Assembly: GCA_002205125.1 (NCBI GenBank)
Contig: NIOE01000010.1
Location: 124,001 to 188,000, forward strand
Direction: 5' to 3'
Length of the DNA stretch: 64,000 bases
DNA from: Roseateles noduli
GTDB lineage: Bacteria > Pseudomonadota > Gammaproteobacteria > Burkholderiales > Burkholderiaceae_C
Shown here: piece after piece, positions 33,058 through 43,120 of the stretch
Layout of the letters: every line of letters starts with the position of its first letter
How positions within the stretch are numbered: position 1 is the stretch's first letter
The notes under the pieces: model-generated
Told to the model about the DNA's origin: nothing
Seen by the model: the letters and a program-made list of their open reading frames with translations, nothing else
The model's database searches: none
Program-made: the position numbers and the translations under genes

Positions 33058-36000
33058 TCACGCAAAGGCGTCCGGCACGCACACCGTCACGCAGGTGGAC
33101 TGCTCCACCGCGCTGGTGATCGTCACTTGCAGCCCCGCCTGCGCCGCTCGCGCCTGCATCCCGGGCAAGCCCCAGTGCCCCGCGCGCGCACCAGCGGCGA
33201 GGACGTCCGCCGGGATGCCCACGCCGTCGTCCTCGACGCGCACCACCAGATCCTTCGCCTGGTAGTCGACCGTCACCTTCACGCGCGTGCCCTTCGAATG
33301 CTGGAACGCGTTGAACAGCGCCTCCCGCACCACGAGCCCCACTTGATCCCGGAGATCCCGCCCAAGCGCGCGCGTCGCCCCTTCGACGAGTAGCTCGAAC
33401 GCCAACCCGTGGTGTCTCGACAGATCCTGGCCGAGCGTCGCGAGCATCTCCTCCAGCGGACCGCCCACCGACGGTCGGTGGAGGTCCGAAATCCGGTCGC
33501 GGCCCTCCACCAGCAGGCGGTCGGCGACTTCCATCAGCTGATTGAGCTCCTCGCCCGTCCGAATGGGCTCCTGCCGCGGCGCCGCGCGGGCCACCGCCTG
33601 CATGCGCAGGACCAGTCCGAGGAAGCCCTGCAGCAGCGTGTCGTGCAGATCCTGGGCGACTCGCACGCGCTCCTCCAAGCGGACGCGCAGACGCTGCTGC
33701 TCGATGCGCGCGGTCGCGTGCGTCCGCCAACGCACGAGCAATCCGACGACGACCAGCACCGCCAACGCGATGCCGACGCGGAACTCCGCCCGCTCCGTGA
33801 GCGTCGGTTGGATCTCGATGTCCGCGACGGCCGGGGTCGTGCCCCAGACGCCGTCTTCATTGCTCGCCACCACCTCGAAGCGATAGCGCCCTGGCCCGAG
33901 GTTGGTATAGAACGCACTGCGTCGCGCCTCCGCCTCGTGCCAGGTCTTGTCCAGACCGACGAGCCGGTAGCGGAAGCGGAGGCGCTCCGGGATGGCCAGG
34001 TTGGTGGCCGTGTAGGCCAGGGTCAGGTCGCGCGTTCCCGGCGGCAGCAGCAGCGGTTGCCTGACATCGAGGAAGGACTGCTCCGGCGTGGCGACGCGCT
34101 GCAGGAAGACCTCGGGCGGGCGCTCGTTGCGGCGGATCGCCGCGGGATCGAGGGTCACCACCCCGTTCGTCGACGAGAACCACAGCCGGCCATCCGGCGT
34201 CTCCATCGCGGTGCGCAAGGGCCACGCCTGCTCGGCGAACGCAGGCAGGCCGTCCAGCGTGTCGTAACGCGTGACGGCGGCGCGATAGGCCGCGTCGCTC
34301 AGCGCTCGCTGGACTTCCGCCGCGGTGATGTGGGAAATGCCCGTCAGCCCGTTGAGCCACAGATCACCGCCGGCGGTCTCGACGATGCCGGTGATGCCTT
34401 GCAGCGCGGCGCCGTCGCGAGCTTGAAGCAGCGGCATGCCGGGGAGATCCAGCCGCTGGATGCCCGTGTCGCCGCCCGCCCAGACGTGGGCGCCACGGGT
34501 GGTGATCGACTTGGCGGCGCCGATGCGCAGCCCGTCCTCGGCCGTGAACATCCGCAGCTCGTCCCCCCGCACCCGGAGCAGCCGGCCGCGCAGGTAGCCG
34601 ATCCACACGGTGCCGTCCGCTTCGCTGCCGAGGCTCACCGGCGGCTCTTTCGGCACGCCAGCGCGTTGGTGGAAACGTTCCCAGGTGCCGTGGTCGTATC
34701 GGAAGAAGCCCACGCCGTTGGAGACCAGCCAGACCACGCCCTTGGGGTCGACGTGCAGGTTGATGATGGAGAAATCCCAGCTCTTCAGACCGGGCGGCAG
34801 CAGCAACGACAGCTTGCCGTCCTTCCATTCCCGCAGACCGCTGCGATAGCCCAGCCAGCGCTCGCCTTGAGCGTCCATGGTGATGTAGGTGGGGGCACCC
34901 GCCACGCCGGTGTCGACGCGCTCCAGGCCGGCGCCATAGCGGAACAGCGCCTGCTCATGCGCCGAGAACCACGGCCGCCCGGACGAGTCGACCGCCATGG
35001 AGACCGCGGCTGGCGCCTCGGGGAATGGCACCTGCGACAGGCGCGTGTTGCGGAACCGGTCCAGCCCAGCGTTGGTGCCCACCCAGACGTTGCCTTCGCG
35101 GTCCTGGAACAGGCGCAGCATGTAGTAGCCGGAGACGCCGCCGGACGAAGGCGCGACGCGTTCGAGCGCGCTGGGCTGCAGGGCGCCGGTCGCGGGCGGC
35201 TTGAGGCGAGCCAGACCGTTGGTGGCGCCGTACCAGAGATGACCCTGTCGATCGAAGAACGGCTGCGTGATCCCGCCGGGCACCCGCTGCCAATCCTCCA
35301 GCGAGCCCCACGTACCGTCGGGCCCGGGGACCTCGGGGAGCCGCAGGACGCCGCGTTCCTGCGCCGCGTCGGAGATCCAGACGCGTCCGTCCGGCGCGAG
35401 GGCCAGGCCGGGGAAGCCGAGGTTTGGAATCGGAACCTGCATGAAGCGGTCGCTGCGACGAGGCTTCACGTAGAGCCCCCGGCTCGCGGACACCCACAGG
35501 TTGCCGGCGCGGTCCGCCAGCATTTCCATCGGATGGTTGGCGGCCGGCTCCGGCATGCCGGCGCTCCCGATCTCCCATTTCCCCTGGGCGTACCGGAGCA
35601 CCTCGCTGCCGTCGACGGCCCACAGCGTTCCGTCCTGATCGAGGCCGAAACGGCGCAGCGTCGCGCCCGTCAGCAGGCCTTCGCGATCGACGCGGAGCAC
35701 GCGTCCGTCCTTGATCTGCGCCGCGCCGCCTTCCACGAACCCGATCCAGAGCGAGTTGTCCGGCATGGCCTGCAGCGCGTGCACGCCGCGCGAGGGCAGC
35801 GTCTGGCCGGAGAGCGATTCGAAGGTCTCGAAGCGCACGCCGTCGAATCGCACGAGGCCGCTGCCGGTGCCCAGCCAGAGATAACCGTCGGTCGTCTGCG
35901 CGATGTCGAGGACGTTGCCGGCCAGTCCGTCCTTGGCGGTCCACGCCGTGTGGTGGAGATGCGCCAGCGGCTGCGGGGGCAGGGCAGTCGGAACTCCCGG

Positions 36001-36135
36001 CGTCGCCGAGGCGGCGACATCCGGGGCGATCACCGATGGAGACTGGCGCTCTGCGGCGTCCGACGAATCGGGAGAGGCGAGGGCGCCGAGCAGCAGGGCA
36101 ACGAGGAGCGCGAAGCGGAGTGCGGACACCGTCAT
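33058..36135 (-). CDS. Two-component sensor histidine kinase with periplasmic beta-propeller and Y_Y_Y domain
   Basis: 1025 residues from the ATG at 36135, which overlaps the truD stop as ATGA. After a signal peptide, residues about 60-690 form two seven-bladed-propeller-like repeats (WLGTGSGLVRFDG, WIGFVEGG, WVSASRGLYV, WVGTNAGLDRFRN, WIGYLRGRLLRV). A Y_Y_Y domain follows (LRFRYRLVGLDKTW...YRFEVVASNEDGVW). One transmembrane helix (VGIALAVLVVVGLLV) leads to a HisKA_3 dimer helix with the phospho-acceptor His (AQDLHDTLLQG). The ATPase has REALFNAFQHS, VEDDGVGI and GHWGLPGM. No response regulator gene is adjacent, so the kinase is an orphan. The ligand is probably an extracellular carbohydrate or cell-wall signal, as in related sensors. 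Confidence 0.88.
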   Translation of the reverse strand: MTVSALRFALLVALLLGALASPDSSDAAERQSPSVIAPDVAASATPGVPTALPPQPLAHLHHTAWTAKDGLAGNVLDIAQTTDGYLWLGTGSGLVRFDGVRFETFESLSGQTLPSRGVHALQAMPDNSLWIGFVEGGAAQIKDGRVLRVDREGLLTGATLRRFGLDQDGTLWAVDGSEVLRYAQGKWEIGSAGMPEPAANHPMEMLADRAGNLWVSASRGLYVKPRRSDRFMQVPIPNLGFPGLALAPDGRVWISDAAQERGVLRLPEVPGPDGTWGSLEDWQRVPGGITQPFFDRQGHLWYGATNGLARLKPPATGALQPSALERVAPSSGGVSGYYMLRLFQDREGNVWVGTNAGLDRFRNTRLSQVPFPEAPAAVSMAVDSSGRPWFSAHEQALFRYGAGLERVDTGVAGAPTYITMDAQGERWLGYRSGLREWKDGKLSLLLPPGLKSWDFSIINLHVDPKGVVWLVSNGVGFFRYDHGTWERFHQRAGVPKEPPVSLGSEADGTVWIGYLRGRLLRVRGDELRMFTAEDGLRIGAAKSITTRGAHVWAGGDTGIQRLDLPGMPLLQARDGAALQGITGIVETAGGDLWLNGLTGISHITAAEVQRALSDAAYRAAVTRYDTLDGLPAFAEQAWPLRTAMETPDGRLWFSSTNGVVTLDPAAIRRNERPPEVFLQRVATPEQSFLDVRQPLLLPPGTRDLTLAYTATNLAIPERLRFRYRLVGLDKTWHEAEARRSAFYTNLGPGRYRFEVVASNEDGVWGTTPAVADIEIQPTLTERAEFRVGIALAVLVVVGLLVRWRTHATARIEQQRLRVRLEERVRVAQDLHDTLLQGFLGLVLRMQAVARAAPRQEPIRTGEELNQLMEVADRLLVEGRDRISDLHRPSVGGPLEEMLATLGQDLSRHHGLAFELLVEGATRALGRDLRDQVGLVVREALFNAFQHSKGTRVKVTVDYQAKDLVVRVEDDGVGIPADVLAAGARAGHWGLPGMQARAAQAGLQVTITSAVEQSTCVTVCVPDAFA

Positions 36136-37151
36136 TCGGCAGCCGCGGGCTCGTTCTCCGTGTCCGTGTGCCGGTCGGGCTCCGTGGTCTGGAGGATCTC
36201 GTTCAGGACGGACGTGGCGTAGTTCCCGGCGGGCAAGGAGAACGTGATCACCAGTTGATCGGCTTGCGGCCATTCCCAGGTCATGTCCAACGGGCTCGCG
36301 ACCAGGGAGCGGCGCTCCTGATCCAGACCGGCGTGCTCCATGCCGTCGCACAAGGTGGCGTGAGGTTGCGCCACGCCGTTCTCCAGCGCCTGCGCTTCAT
36401 CAGTGGTGCTCACGCGGCCGCGTCCCCAGAGCGGTCCGGTGGGCAGTCCCGCTTCGTCCATCACGTCGCCGGGCAGGGTCTTGCCCCACAGCCCCTGACG
36501 GATGCGCAGCGCCAGCACTTCATTGAAGACGAAGGAGCGCACTGCCGACAGGTAGATGCCTTTCTTCTTCGGGTTGCGCACGCGGATCTCGCGCGCCAGC
36601 ATGGCGCGGCCCTGCTCGACGTTGCCGCCGTCGTGGCCGAAGCGCTGCGCGCCGAAGTAGTTGGGCACGCCGTGCGCGGCGACGGACTTGAGGTTGGCCT
36701 CGATGGCCTCGCGGTCGCCGGTCACGTCACGCAGCACGATGCGGAAGCGGTTGCCCTGCAGATCGCCCGGGCGCAGCTTCTTCACGTGGCGGGTCTGGTT
36801 CAGCACCTTGAACTCCGGGTGCTGGAGCAGGGTCAGGTCTGGCGTCTCGCCCTTGGGCAGGTAGATGCTGAACCACTGACGCGTGATGGCGTAGCGGTCC
36901 TTGAGGCCGGCATAGCCGACATCCCGTTCCTGCACGCCGGTGGCATCGGACAGCTGCAGGGCGATGTAGGCGGTGTTGGCGCCGTTCTTCTCGATGTCCA
37001 GCCAGATGTGCTCGCCCTCTCCGGAGGGCAGCTGCAGCGGGAGTTCGGTGACGATGAAGTCCTCGTTGTGGAGCTTCAGCGTGGCGCTGGCGCCGCTGGC
37101 CGGGTAAGCGTTGGGCCACAGCGGCAAGGTCGTGTAATGAGCGTCGGTCAT
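36132..37151 (-). CDS. truD: tRNA pseudouridine(13) synthase TruD
   Basis: 339 residues, matching the usual TruD length. The catalytic Asp is in VGYAGLKDRYAITRQWFS, and the TruD-specific phrases KLHNEDFIVTELP, GVPNYFGAQRFGHDGGNVEQG and FVFNEVLALRIRQG are present. It makes pseudouridine at tRNA-Glu position 13. The stop overlaps the start of the histidine kinase gene, an unusual partner, so both probably share a promoter upstream of 37151. Confidence 0.95.
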   Translation of the reverse strand: MTDAHYTTLPLWPNAYPASGASATLKLHNEDFIVTELPLQLPSGEGEHIWLDIEKNGANTAYIALQLSDATGVQERDVGYAGLKDRYAITRQWFSIYLPKGETPDLTLLQHPEFKVLNQTRHVKKLRPGDLQGNRFRIVLRDVTGDREAIEANLKSVAAHGVPNYFGAQRFGHDGGNVEQGRAMLAREIRVRNPKKKGIYLSAVRSFVFNEVLALRIRQGLWGKTLPGDVMDEAGLPTGPLWGRGRVSTTDEAQALENGVAQPHATLCDGMEHAGLDQERRSLVASPLDMTWEWPQADQLVITFSLPAGNYATSVLNEILQTTEPDRHTDTENEPAAAE

Positions 37152-37257
37152 GAGCAGTCTGACGGCACCCGGTGTAGATAGCGACAGGCTGTCTAGCCGA
37201 CCGGGGCGGTCCAGGGAGGGATTCTCGCCGCACCTGCACGTCCCGCCGGGCGTTGCG

Positions 37258-38097
37258 TCACTTCTCGTCCGCAGCGATCAATGCGGCTTCGATCCGCTTG
37301 GGAATCCTCAAGGCGAAGGCATAGGTGCTCACGTCGCGTGGCGCCAGCGCCTGCGCGCTGAAGCCCGAAACGTTTTCCGGGCGTCCGGCGCGTTCGACCA
37401 GGATGTAGAGCGGCTGACGGGAGGCCCGTTCTGCCCAGAGCGGCCTCTTGGTGAAGCCCCGCTGTCCTTCGAGCGCCAGGTAGTCGATGCCGTCCAGCAT
37501 CCCTTCATAGAACGTGCGGACGAACAGTCCTCCGAACCGGACGTCCGTCTTGCCCTCGACGACGGTGGTCAGCTGGAACTGCGCCAGATCGAATACCGGC
37601 ACGCCCCCGGCCCCCGGTGGGATCTGCCCTTCCTTCAGTCGCTTCTGGAACGAGCCCAGGCGCTCGACGATCATTCCCTTTGACGGTGCATAGATGCCGT
37701 CGAGAAATCGCCCCTCGCGCGCATGCTCGATGGCGTTGTGGCGCACGTAGAGCTCGAACACGTGCTCGCCGGGCGTGACGCATCGTTCGCCGGCGGAGGA
37801 GAGCGTGCAGACCTGCTGGTCATGGTCCAGCGCCAATCGGTAGGCCACCGCCTCGATCCCATCGGGCAGGCTGGTGTCGACGAAGTCGTCGGGCATGCAG
37901 TAGTCCGCTGCGAAGCGGGCAGAAACCGCCCACACGAAGAGGTCCTTGCGATAGGAGGTCTTTCCAGGGGTAGGTCCGGAGTAGGTGCCCTTGGGACATC
38001 GTGCGGCCTCGGCGCCATCCGCGGCGAGGGCCGGCATGGCGGCCATGCCGAGGCTCAACGCGGTGACGAGCAGGTAACGTGGCGCGATCGACTTCAT
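37258..38097 (-). CDS. Secreted hypothetical protein (279 aa)
   Basis: Signal peptide residues 1-25 (MAAMPALAADG). The mature part has Cys at CPKGTY, DYCMPDD, VCTLS and RCVTPG, probably two disulfides in the periplasm, and beta-rich sequence such as GEHVFELYVRHNAIEHAR and FDLAQFQLTTVVEGK. No family recognised. Upstream of truD on the same strand but separated by 106 bp. Confidence 0.7.
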   Translation of the reverse strand: MKSIAPRYLLVTALSLGMAAMPALAADGAEAARCPKGTYSGPTPGKTSYRKDLFVWAVSARFAADYCMPDDFVDTSLPDGIEAVAYRLALDHDQQVCTLSSAGERCVTPGEHVFELYVRHNAIEHAREGRFLDGIYAPSKGMIVERLGSFQKRLKEGQIPPGAGGVPVFDLAQFQLTTVVEGKTDVRFGGLFVRTFYEGMLDGIDYLALEGQRGFTKRPLWAERASRQPLYILVERAGRPENVSGFSAQALAPRDVSTYAFALRIPKRIEAALIAADEK

Positions 38098-38186
38098 CGG
38101 CGCGAGCCTACCTGAATGATGGCAAGCCGACCTTGGCTTCGATGTCCGTCAGGCGCGTCGGGTAGCGAAATGGTGTCCTGTGCGGT

Positions 38187-39098
38187 TTAGTCGGATGGCA
38201 GCTCAGGTACCTTCAGACACGGAGCACCAGGCTCGGCCTTCCTCTTGAGCCGATAGATCACATCCCGGGTGACCGACTCGACGTTAATGGTAGGGTCCAG
38301 GACGACCGTCTCGCCCAGCAGGACTTCAGTGAAGAAGCGGCAGAGATGGATCTGACCGTTCATTGCACCCTTGCCGAACACCTCGTGGTCCTCATCCTTC
38401 TTGCCGATCGACCCCATGAGGGAAATGTCGACGTACTTCGCATGAGGCGCCAGCGGCTCCTGGGTGCCGAGTCCAAGCGCGTGAGTACCATCGGGGCGCG
38501 CATCTGTAGACCGTCTGAGGACGTGGTCATCCGCGTTCAACGTCAGGTAGGTCTTCTCCCGCTTTGCCAACTCGTCAAGCCATGCCGAGTGACCCTTGTC
38601 ATCGGCATCTGGTTGGGAGAACAGAACAGTCGAGAACAGGTTTTCTGAATCCGGCCATTGGCCGTTCTGCACGGCGCACTGGACGACGATGGATCCCATG
38701 CTGTGAACCAGCAAGGATGGTTTCCTGACCCCCGGCTTGTCGACCTGAAACTGCTTGAGCTGATGCAGGAGACGCCCCAGCGATTCCCCACCTGCCGGCG
38801 TGTGGCTCAGAGGAACCTCGCGATCCAGGAAGTTGAAGCCGTTGAAGGCGGAATCCCAGTTGAACATCAGAACGCTCACGTCGTACCCGCGTTCGATCTT
38901 GTGCACAGCCAAGCCCTGGGTGAAGGTGGCTCCAAACAGGCTCTTGCCGGGTTCCTTGCCACGACCGTGCACGAAGACGACGATCGGCCTGTTGAGCGAA
39001 ACAAGGTGCGCCATCACCACCGGGAAGTCTTGCATGTGCCAGGCCTTGCCGTCGGAGGTGTACAGCGGCGTCTCTGCGTTGAATTTCAGCTTTGACAT
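38187..39098 (-). CDS. Alpha/beta hydrolase, DUF900-like
   Basis: 303 residues, GGAG before the ATG; no signal peptide. IVVFVHGRGKEPG gives the oxyanion-hole strand. LLVHSMGSIVVQCA carries the nucleophile Ser, but the elbow reads VHSMG, without the first glycine of GxSxG. FSQPDADDKGHSAWLDEL is the region of the catalytic Asp. The C-terminal FLT.ADDH-like part has His candidates (HAKYVDISLM). Likely a lipase/esterase-type enzyme. It is the last gene after the SGNH hydrolase and the unknown 923- and 367-residue genes, in a visibly less GC-rich stretch. Confidence 0.75.
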   Translation of the reverse strand: MSKLKFNAETPLYTSDGKAWHMQDFPVVMAHLVSLNRPIVVFVHGRGKEPGKSLFGATFTQGLAVHKIERGYDVSVLMFNWDSAFNGFNFLDREVPLSHTPAGGESLGRLLHQLKQFQVDKPGVRKPSLLVHSMGSIVVQCAVQNGQWPDSENLFSTVLFSQPDADDKGHSAWLDELAKREKTYLTLNADDHVLRRSTDARPDGTHALGLGTQEPLAPHAKYVDISLMGSIGKKDEDHEVFGKGAMNGQIHLCRFFTEVLLGETVVLDPTINVESVTRDVIYRLKRKAEPGAPCLKVPELPSD

Positions 39099-39158
39099 TG
39101 CGAGGTCTCCTTGGTCCAGATACCGGGCGCGCCGCCATTGGCGGCGGACCCTCTGTCG

Positions 39159-40010
39159 CTACACCGGTAATCCGCGCGCTTTGTCGAACGCCGTCTTCCA
39201 GATCGGTGCGAGCTTCTTCCAGCCGTTCCGGTTCGGATGGATCTCATTGATCCAGTCGCCGCTGTTGCCAGTGCTGCCCGCGGCTGCGGGCGTCAACACG
39301 TCACGGGTGGGAACGAGCGACACGCTGGGACGTTTGTCGGTCCAAGAGAGCAACTCTTCACTGATGGATCCGAAAATCTCCTTCGTCACCCCGCGCCAGA
39401 GGCGCGAGGGAATGTTGTTCTTGACGTAGGCGTTGTAAAGCCAGGCTTCCTTCACCGCTGGCGCATTGCGGGCCACCGGAACCTCATAGCTGTTGACGAG
39501 GATAGGGATGTCCGTGTTCTGACTCTGCTGAACCATGTCGTAGATCGCCCCGAAACATTTGGTCAGGTACCTCGCGCGCAGCTCACTGACCGCAGTCCAG
39601 TTGATGCAGGACTTGGCGTCGACTGGGACGCTGCCGTCGACATAGCTGTTCAGAATTCCTTTGCCCGGGGCCGGATCCTTGGCCGCATCGATGTAGTCGT
39701 TGCCGCCGGCGCTGAACAGCACCGCGTCGTACTTGAACTGCTTCAGCCAGTACTTGAAAGCTTCACGCTGCACAGTGCCGATGCGTCGCAGCTCATCACC
39801 GAACATCGCCAGATTGATGATGAGCACGGGCTCATGGTGCGAATCCATGTAGTAGGAAAGGAAGTCTGGAAGCGATCCTTGGAGGACCGCGCTGCGCTCC
39901 ATCCACGAGTCACCCTCGGCCAGGAAGATGTATTTGAAGTCTCCAACTCCCAGCCCCTGATTGACGTACATGCGATCGAAATCGATAGGCTTGACGACGA
40001 GTGAATTCAT
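39159..40010 (-). CDS. SGNH/GDSL-type hydrolase
   Basis: 283 residues from the ATG at 40010 (GGGAG eight bases upstream). All SGNH blocks are readable: block I YIFLAEGDSWMERSA with the nucleophile Ser, block II Gly in the MFGDELRR region, block III VLFSAGGNDYID with the Asn, and block V GDWINEIHPNRNGW with the Asp/His pair. SGNH enzymes cleave esters, often acyl or acetyl groups on carbohydrates or lipids. Cytoplasmic by sequence (no signal). It is 60 nt upstream of the alpha/beta hydrolase, suggesting an esterase pair that works together. Confidence 0.85.
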   Translation of the reverse strand: MNSLVVKPIDFDRMYVNQGLGVGDFKYIFLAEGDSWMERSAVLQGSLPDFLSYYMDSHHEPVLIINLAMFGDELRRIGTVQREAFKYWLKQFKYDAVLFSAGGNDYIDAAKDPAPGKGILNSYVDGSVPVDAKSCINWTAVSELRARYLTKCFGAIYDMVQQSQNTDIPILVNSYEVPVARNAPAVKEAWLYNAYVKNNIPSRLWRGVTKEIFGSISEELLSWTDKRPSVSLVPTRDVLTPAAAGSTGNSGDWINEIHPNRNGWKKLAPIWKTAFDKARGLPV

Positions 40011-40300
40011 ACGAAGGTCTCCCTGATGTCCGGCCATCCTAGGACCGGCGCCAGGCGCTTGAATCGGCTACGTCATCACATTTGACTAGGCCGACTCAAC
40101 GCTGACTTCGTCAATGAAAGAGCATGCGGCTGCCACGAAGCTGCGGCACCGACCGGCTCATCAAATCAAAGGATGGCCGCGGCCGCGCCACCCTCTAGAG
40201 TGCGGCACCGCCCATCGACGATGGGAGTCCGGCAAAGAAGACGGCGTCGTCATGAAACGACCGCCCGAAGCCAGCCAGCCACCTTGGAGAGGAACAGGAC

Positions 40301-43072
40301 ATGTTGGGAATCCAGAAGGAAGCCGTCACGGCGTTCTTGAGCAACAAGGGCTGGGAAGGGCCCGGTGGGCAGAAGCAGAAGCTGTCCGAGGCGCTGCGCG
40401 GCGTGGTCGATGAGGCGTGGAAGCCGCTCTTCACCTCGCTCGGCGATCTGGCGAAGGACAAGACCATCCCGTCGATCGACCTGCTGGATGCCAGCGTGCC
40501 CCAGACGGCGACCAGCGGCGGATGGGATTGGAAGCTCACCGCCGACGTCGACGCACAGGTGGAGATCGACGCGCTCGATGCGGACGACCTCAAGACGCAC
40601 CACATCCAGGACGTCCCGGGACAGACGGTGGTGCGATACACCGTCGCGGCCGGGTTCGGGGCGGGCGTGTCCGGGAGCCAGAAATCTGGACCGTGGGTCT
40701 TCGGCCTTTCGCTGGCAGGGGAGGCGGCCGGCCAGTTCGACTGGTTCATCTCGGGCCCTCCGGACAAGACGCTCGGCGAAGCCATCGTGAACGCGATCGA
40801 CAAGGGCGACTTCGTCTCGCCGATGAGCCTGGGCGAGCAGCTCAAGCGCGCGGGACAGACCGGCTACTGGGGCACGTCGACCCGCCTCACCGGCACGCTG
40901 TCGGCCAGCGCCACGGTCGGCGCCAACGTCGCCGGCGCCGGTTGGAGCTGGGGCCTGACGGGCAAGCGCGAACAGATCGGGTTCTCGCTGGGCGTCTCGG
41001 GCAGCGCCTCGCTCAAGCTGGACGGCTCCTTCCAGCTCCGCGTGATCCCCGAACGCGTCGGCACCCGATGGGCGTTGCGCGTGACCCTGGAGAGGATGAA
41101 GACCAGCGAGAAGAGTCTGGGGCTGGCGCTGTCGGCCGGCATCGACTTCTCGGCCCTTGCCCGCAGCGCCAGGGAGTTCCTGGACGCGAGGCTGCCGAAG
41201 ACGGCGCCGCTGAGTGCGCTCGCCGCCAAGCTGTCGGATCCGGGAACGGCCGTACGCGACGCGGTATCGGAGCGCCTGACGGGGGCGATCGGCGACGCCA
41301 AGGTCCTCCAGTTGATCAAGCTGACGCTGGGCGACCCGGATGCCAGCGCGCAGGACCTGGCGGCCACCCTCGCCGCCGGCATCGCCGACCCGCTCACGAA
41401 CAAGCTGGACGAAGCCGGAGGCGAGCTGATCGACGCCGGCAAGGGTGTCGGAAGCCGGATCAAATCCTGGCTCGCCGGGCTGCTCGGCGTGGCTGAGAAA
41501 GATCTGCCGAACCCACTGACCTCAGCCATCGACGGCGCAGTGGAGGACGCGGCGTCGGGACTGAACAAGCAGATCGAGGTGCTTGCCGAGCAGATCGCGG
41601 GCCAGCCCAAGGACGCGATCCAGAAGATCCTGGATCCGTTCGGCGCGCTCGGCGAGCATGTCGCGCAGGCGCTGAACCAGGTGTCGTCCAGTGTCAGCGA
41701 GGCCGACGCCGTCGTTGCGATCAAGGCGGGCATCCAGCGCTACGGCGTCCTGCGCAAGCAGGTGCTCGACGTCCTGGGCGACGCCCAGCGCGCCAAGCTG
41801 CTGGCGAACGTCGCCCTGTCCGTCGAGGAGACCAGCTCGGTCCAGACGATGTTCTCCGCGCTGTTCCTGACGGCCGACGCCGCGTCCGAGCGGCTCTTCG
41901 CGGGTCTGTGGCGTGGCCAACTGAACGAGTTGATCGAGGTGGTGGCCGCCGCAAAGGCCGCCGGATCCGTCGAGGACGTCTCCGGCTGGCTGCTGCGCAG
42001 CTTCGAGCGGGTGAAAACCGAGGCCGTGTCGGTGACCATGCTCGGCTACAGCTTCTCGCAGGCCCGGGTCTCCACGACGCAGCTGTCGCTCAAGTCCGAC
42101 ACCTCGGGCAACATCATCGCGGCCAGCGGTTCCGCGGTGTCAAAGGAGGTGACCCAGAACCACTGGACCACGCGCCAAGCCAACCTGGGCGTCTCCGCGA
42201 AGCTGATCGACCCCGGGCTGGCGAGCGCCCGGGCCTCCCTGGAGATCGCGGGCGCCTTCATCGTCTCGGGCCAGGTCATGGACGCGGACTTCCTGGGCGA
42301 CCTGCAGCGGTCGCTGGGCCCGCAAGGCGCAGACGGTCACGCCGTTCGCCGACTGCTCGAGACCGACGCGACCCGCAACCTGGACGACAAGAAGTTCTGG
42401 GCGGCCGTCACCTTCATGTTGCCCCTCGCCATGGACGACGTCGAATGGCGATTCTTCACGTCGAGGTCGCAGGCGCAGATCAAGCGTGCCGTGGCGCAAG
42501 CGGCCGTGGACAGCATCAATCAGACATTCCGGGGCGACGGGGCGTACGGAACCCCTCCCGCCCAATATCTGCTGGACCTCGGGCGGGACCGCAGCCCGGG
42601 CGACGTCCTGTCCGGCCTCGTCAGCTATCTGGAGGACCTGCCGCGGTCCCGGAAGCTGGATCAGTCGGCGATCCTCAAGCTGGAGACGCTGGGCTTCGAG
42701 GGCCTCAAGGTCAGCATCGAGACGTCCGCCCATCGCGTCGCGCGGACCACCTTGCGGCTCGGACATCTCATGAGGGCGGTCGGCGATCTGGCGACCGTCT
42801 CGATCTCGCTGAGGCAGACCTTGACGGCCACGCCCGCGCGGTCCGAACAGGAGACCTTCGATGCATGCCGCGACGTCCTCAAGCGCATGACAGAGGCCTT
42901 GGAGCCGATCGCGGTCTCCAGCCTCACGTTCACGGGGCTTGGCGAGAACGTGCCCTGGCCGCTCGTCACCTTCGCCAACGCGATGGCCGCGCTCGTCGGC
43001 CGTCCGCGATTCGTGCCGATCGTGACCATCGCCGGCGCGGAGGATCGTCCCATCCCGTTGCTGGCGCTGTAG
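40301..43072 (+). CDS. Large protein of unknown function (923 aa)
   Basis: GGAGAGGA precedes the ATG. There is no signal peptide. The N-terminal third has long Gly/Ala/Ser-rich beta segments (YTVAAGFGAGVSGS, FGLSLAGEAAGQFDWF, GTLSASATVGANVAGAGWSWGL) that look like barrel or pore strands. The middle is helical (LAAKLSDPGTAVRDAVSERLTGA, AIDGAVEDAASGLNKQIEVLAEQIAG, LALNQVSSSVSEADAVVAIKAG). A second beta region follows at about 585-660, then a helical end. The alternation of amphipathic strands and helices resembles pore-forming toxins or membrane-tethering proteins, but no family is recognised. It is divergent from the two esterase genes and convergent with the 367-residue gene. Confidence 0.7.
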   Translation: MLGIQKEAVTAFLSNKGWEGPGGQKQKLSEALRGVVDEAWKPLFTSLGDLAKDKTIPSIDLLDASVPQTATSGGWDWKLTADVDAQVEIDALDADDLKTHHIQDVPGQTVVRYTVAAGFGAGVSGSQKSGPWVFGLSLAGEAAGQFDWFISGPPDKTLGEAIVNAIDKGDFVSPMSLGEQLKRAGQTGYWGTSTRLTGTLSASATVGANVAGAGWSWGLTGKREQIGFSLGVSGSASLKLDGSFQLRVIPERVGTRWALRVTLERMKTSEKSLGLALSAGIDFSALARSAREFLDARLPKTAPLSALAAKLSDPGTAVRDAVSERLTGAIGDAKVLQLIKLTLGDPDASAQDLAATLAAGIADPLTNKLDEAGGELIDAGKGVGSRIKSWLAGLLGVAEKDLPNPLTSAIDGAVEDAASGLNKQIEVLAEQIAGQPKDAIQKILDPFGALGEHVAQALNQVSSSVSEADAVVAIKAGIQRYGVLRKQVLDVLGDAQRAKLLANVALSVEETSSVQTMFSALFLTADAASERLFAGLWRGQLNELIEVVAAAKAAGSVEDVSGWLLRSFERVKTEAVSVTMLGYSFSQARVSTTQLSLKSDTSGNIIAASGSAVSKEVTQNHWTTRQANLGVSAKLIDPGLASARASLEIAGAFIVSGQVMDADFLGDLQRSLGPQGADGHAVRRLLETDATRNLDDKKFWAAVTFMLPLAMDDVEWRFFTSRSQAQIKRAVAQAAVDSINQTFRGDGAYGTPPAQYLLDLGRDRSPGDVLSGLVSYLEDLPRSRKLDQSAILKLETLGFEGLKVSIETSAHRVARTTLRLGHLMRAVGDLATVSISLRQTLTATPARSEQETFDACRDVLKRMTEALEPIAVSSLTFTGLGENVPWPLVTFANAMAALVGRPRFVPIVTIAGAEDRPIPLLAL

Positions 43073-43120
43073 CGCCGTCCAGCCGTCGCGTTGAACGGCC
43101 TGACTCCCGTGCGAGTTGAG

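Noticed and set aside
33409-36222. A 937-codon open frame antisense to the histidine kinase
   Set aside because: It has no ribosome site, no recognisable domain and an Arg/Gln/His-rich composition typical of antisense frames in GC-rich DNA; the opposite strand encodes a complete kinase.
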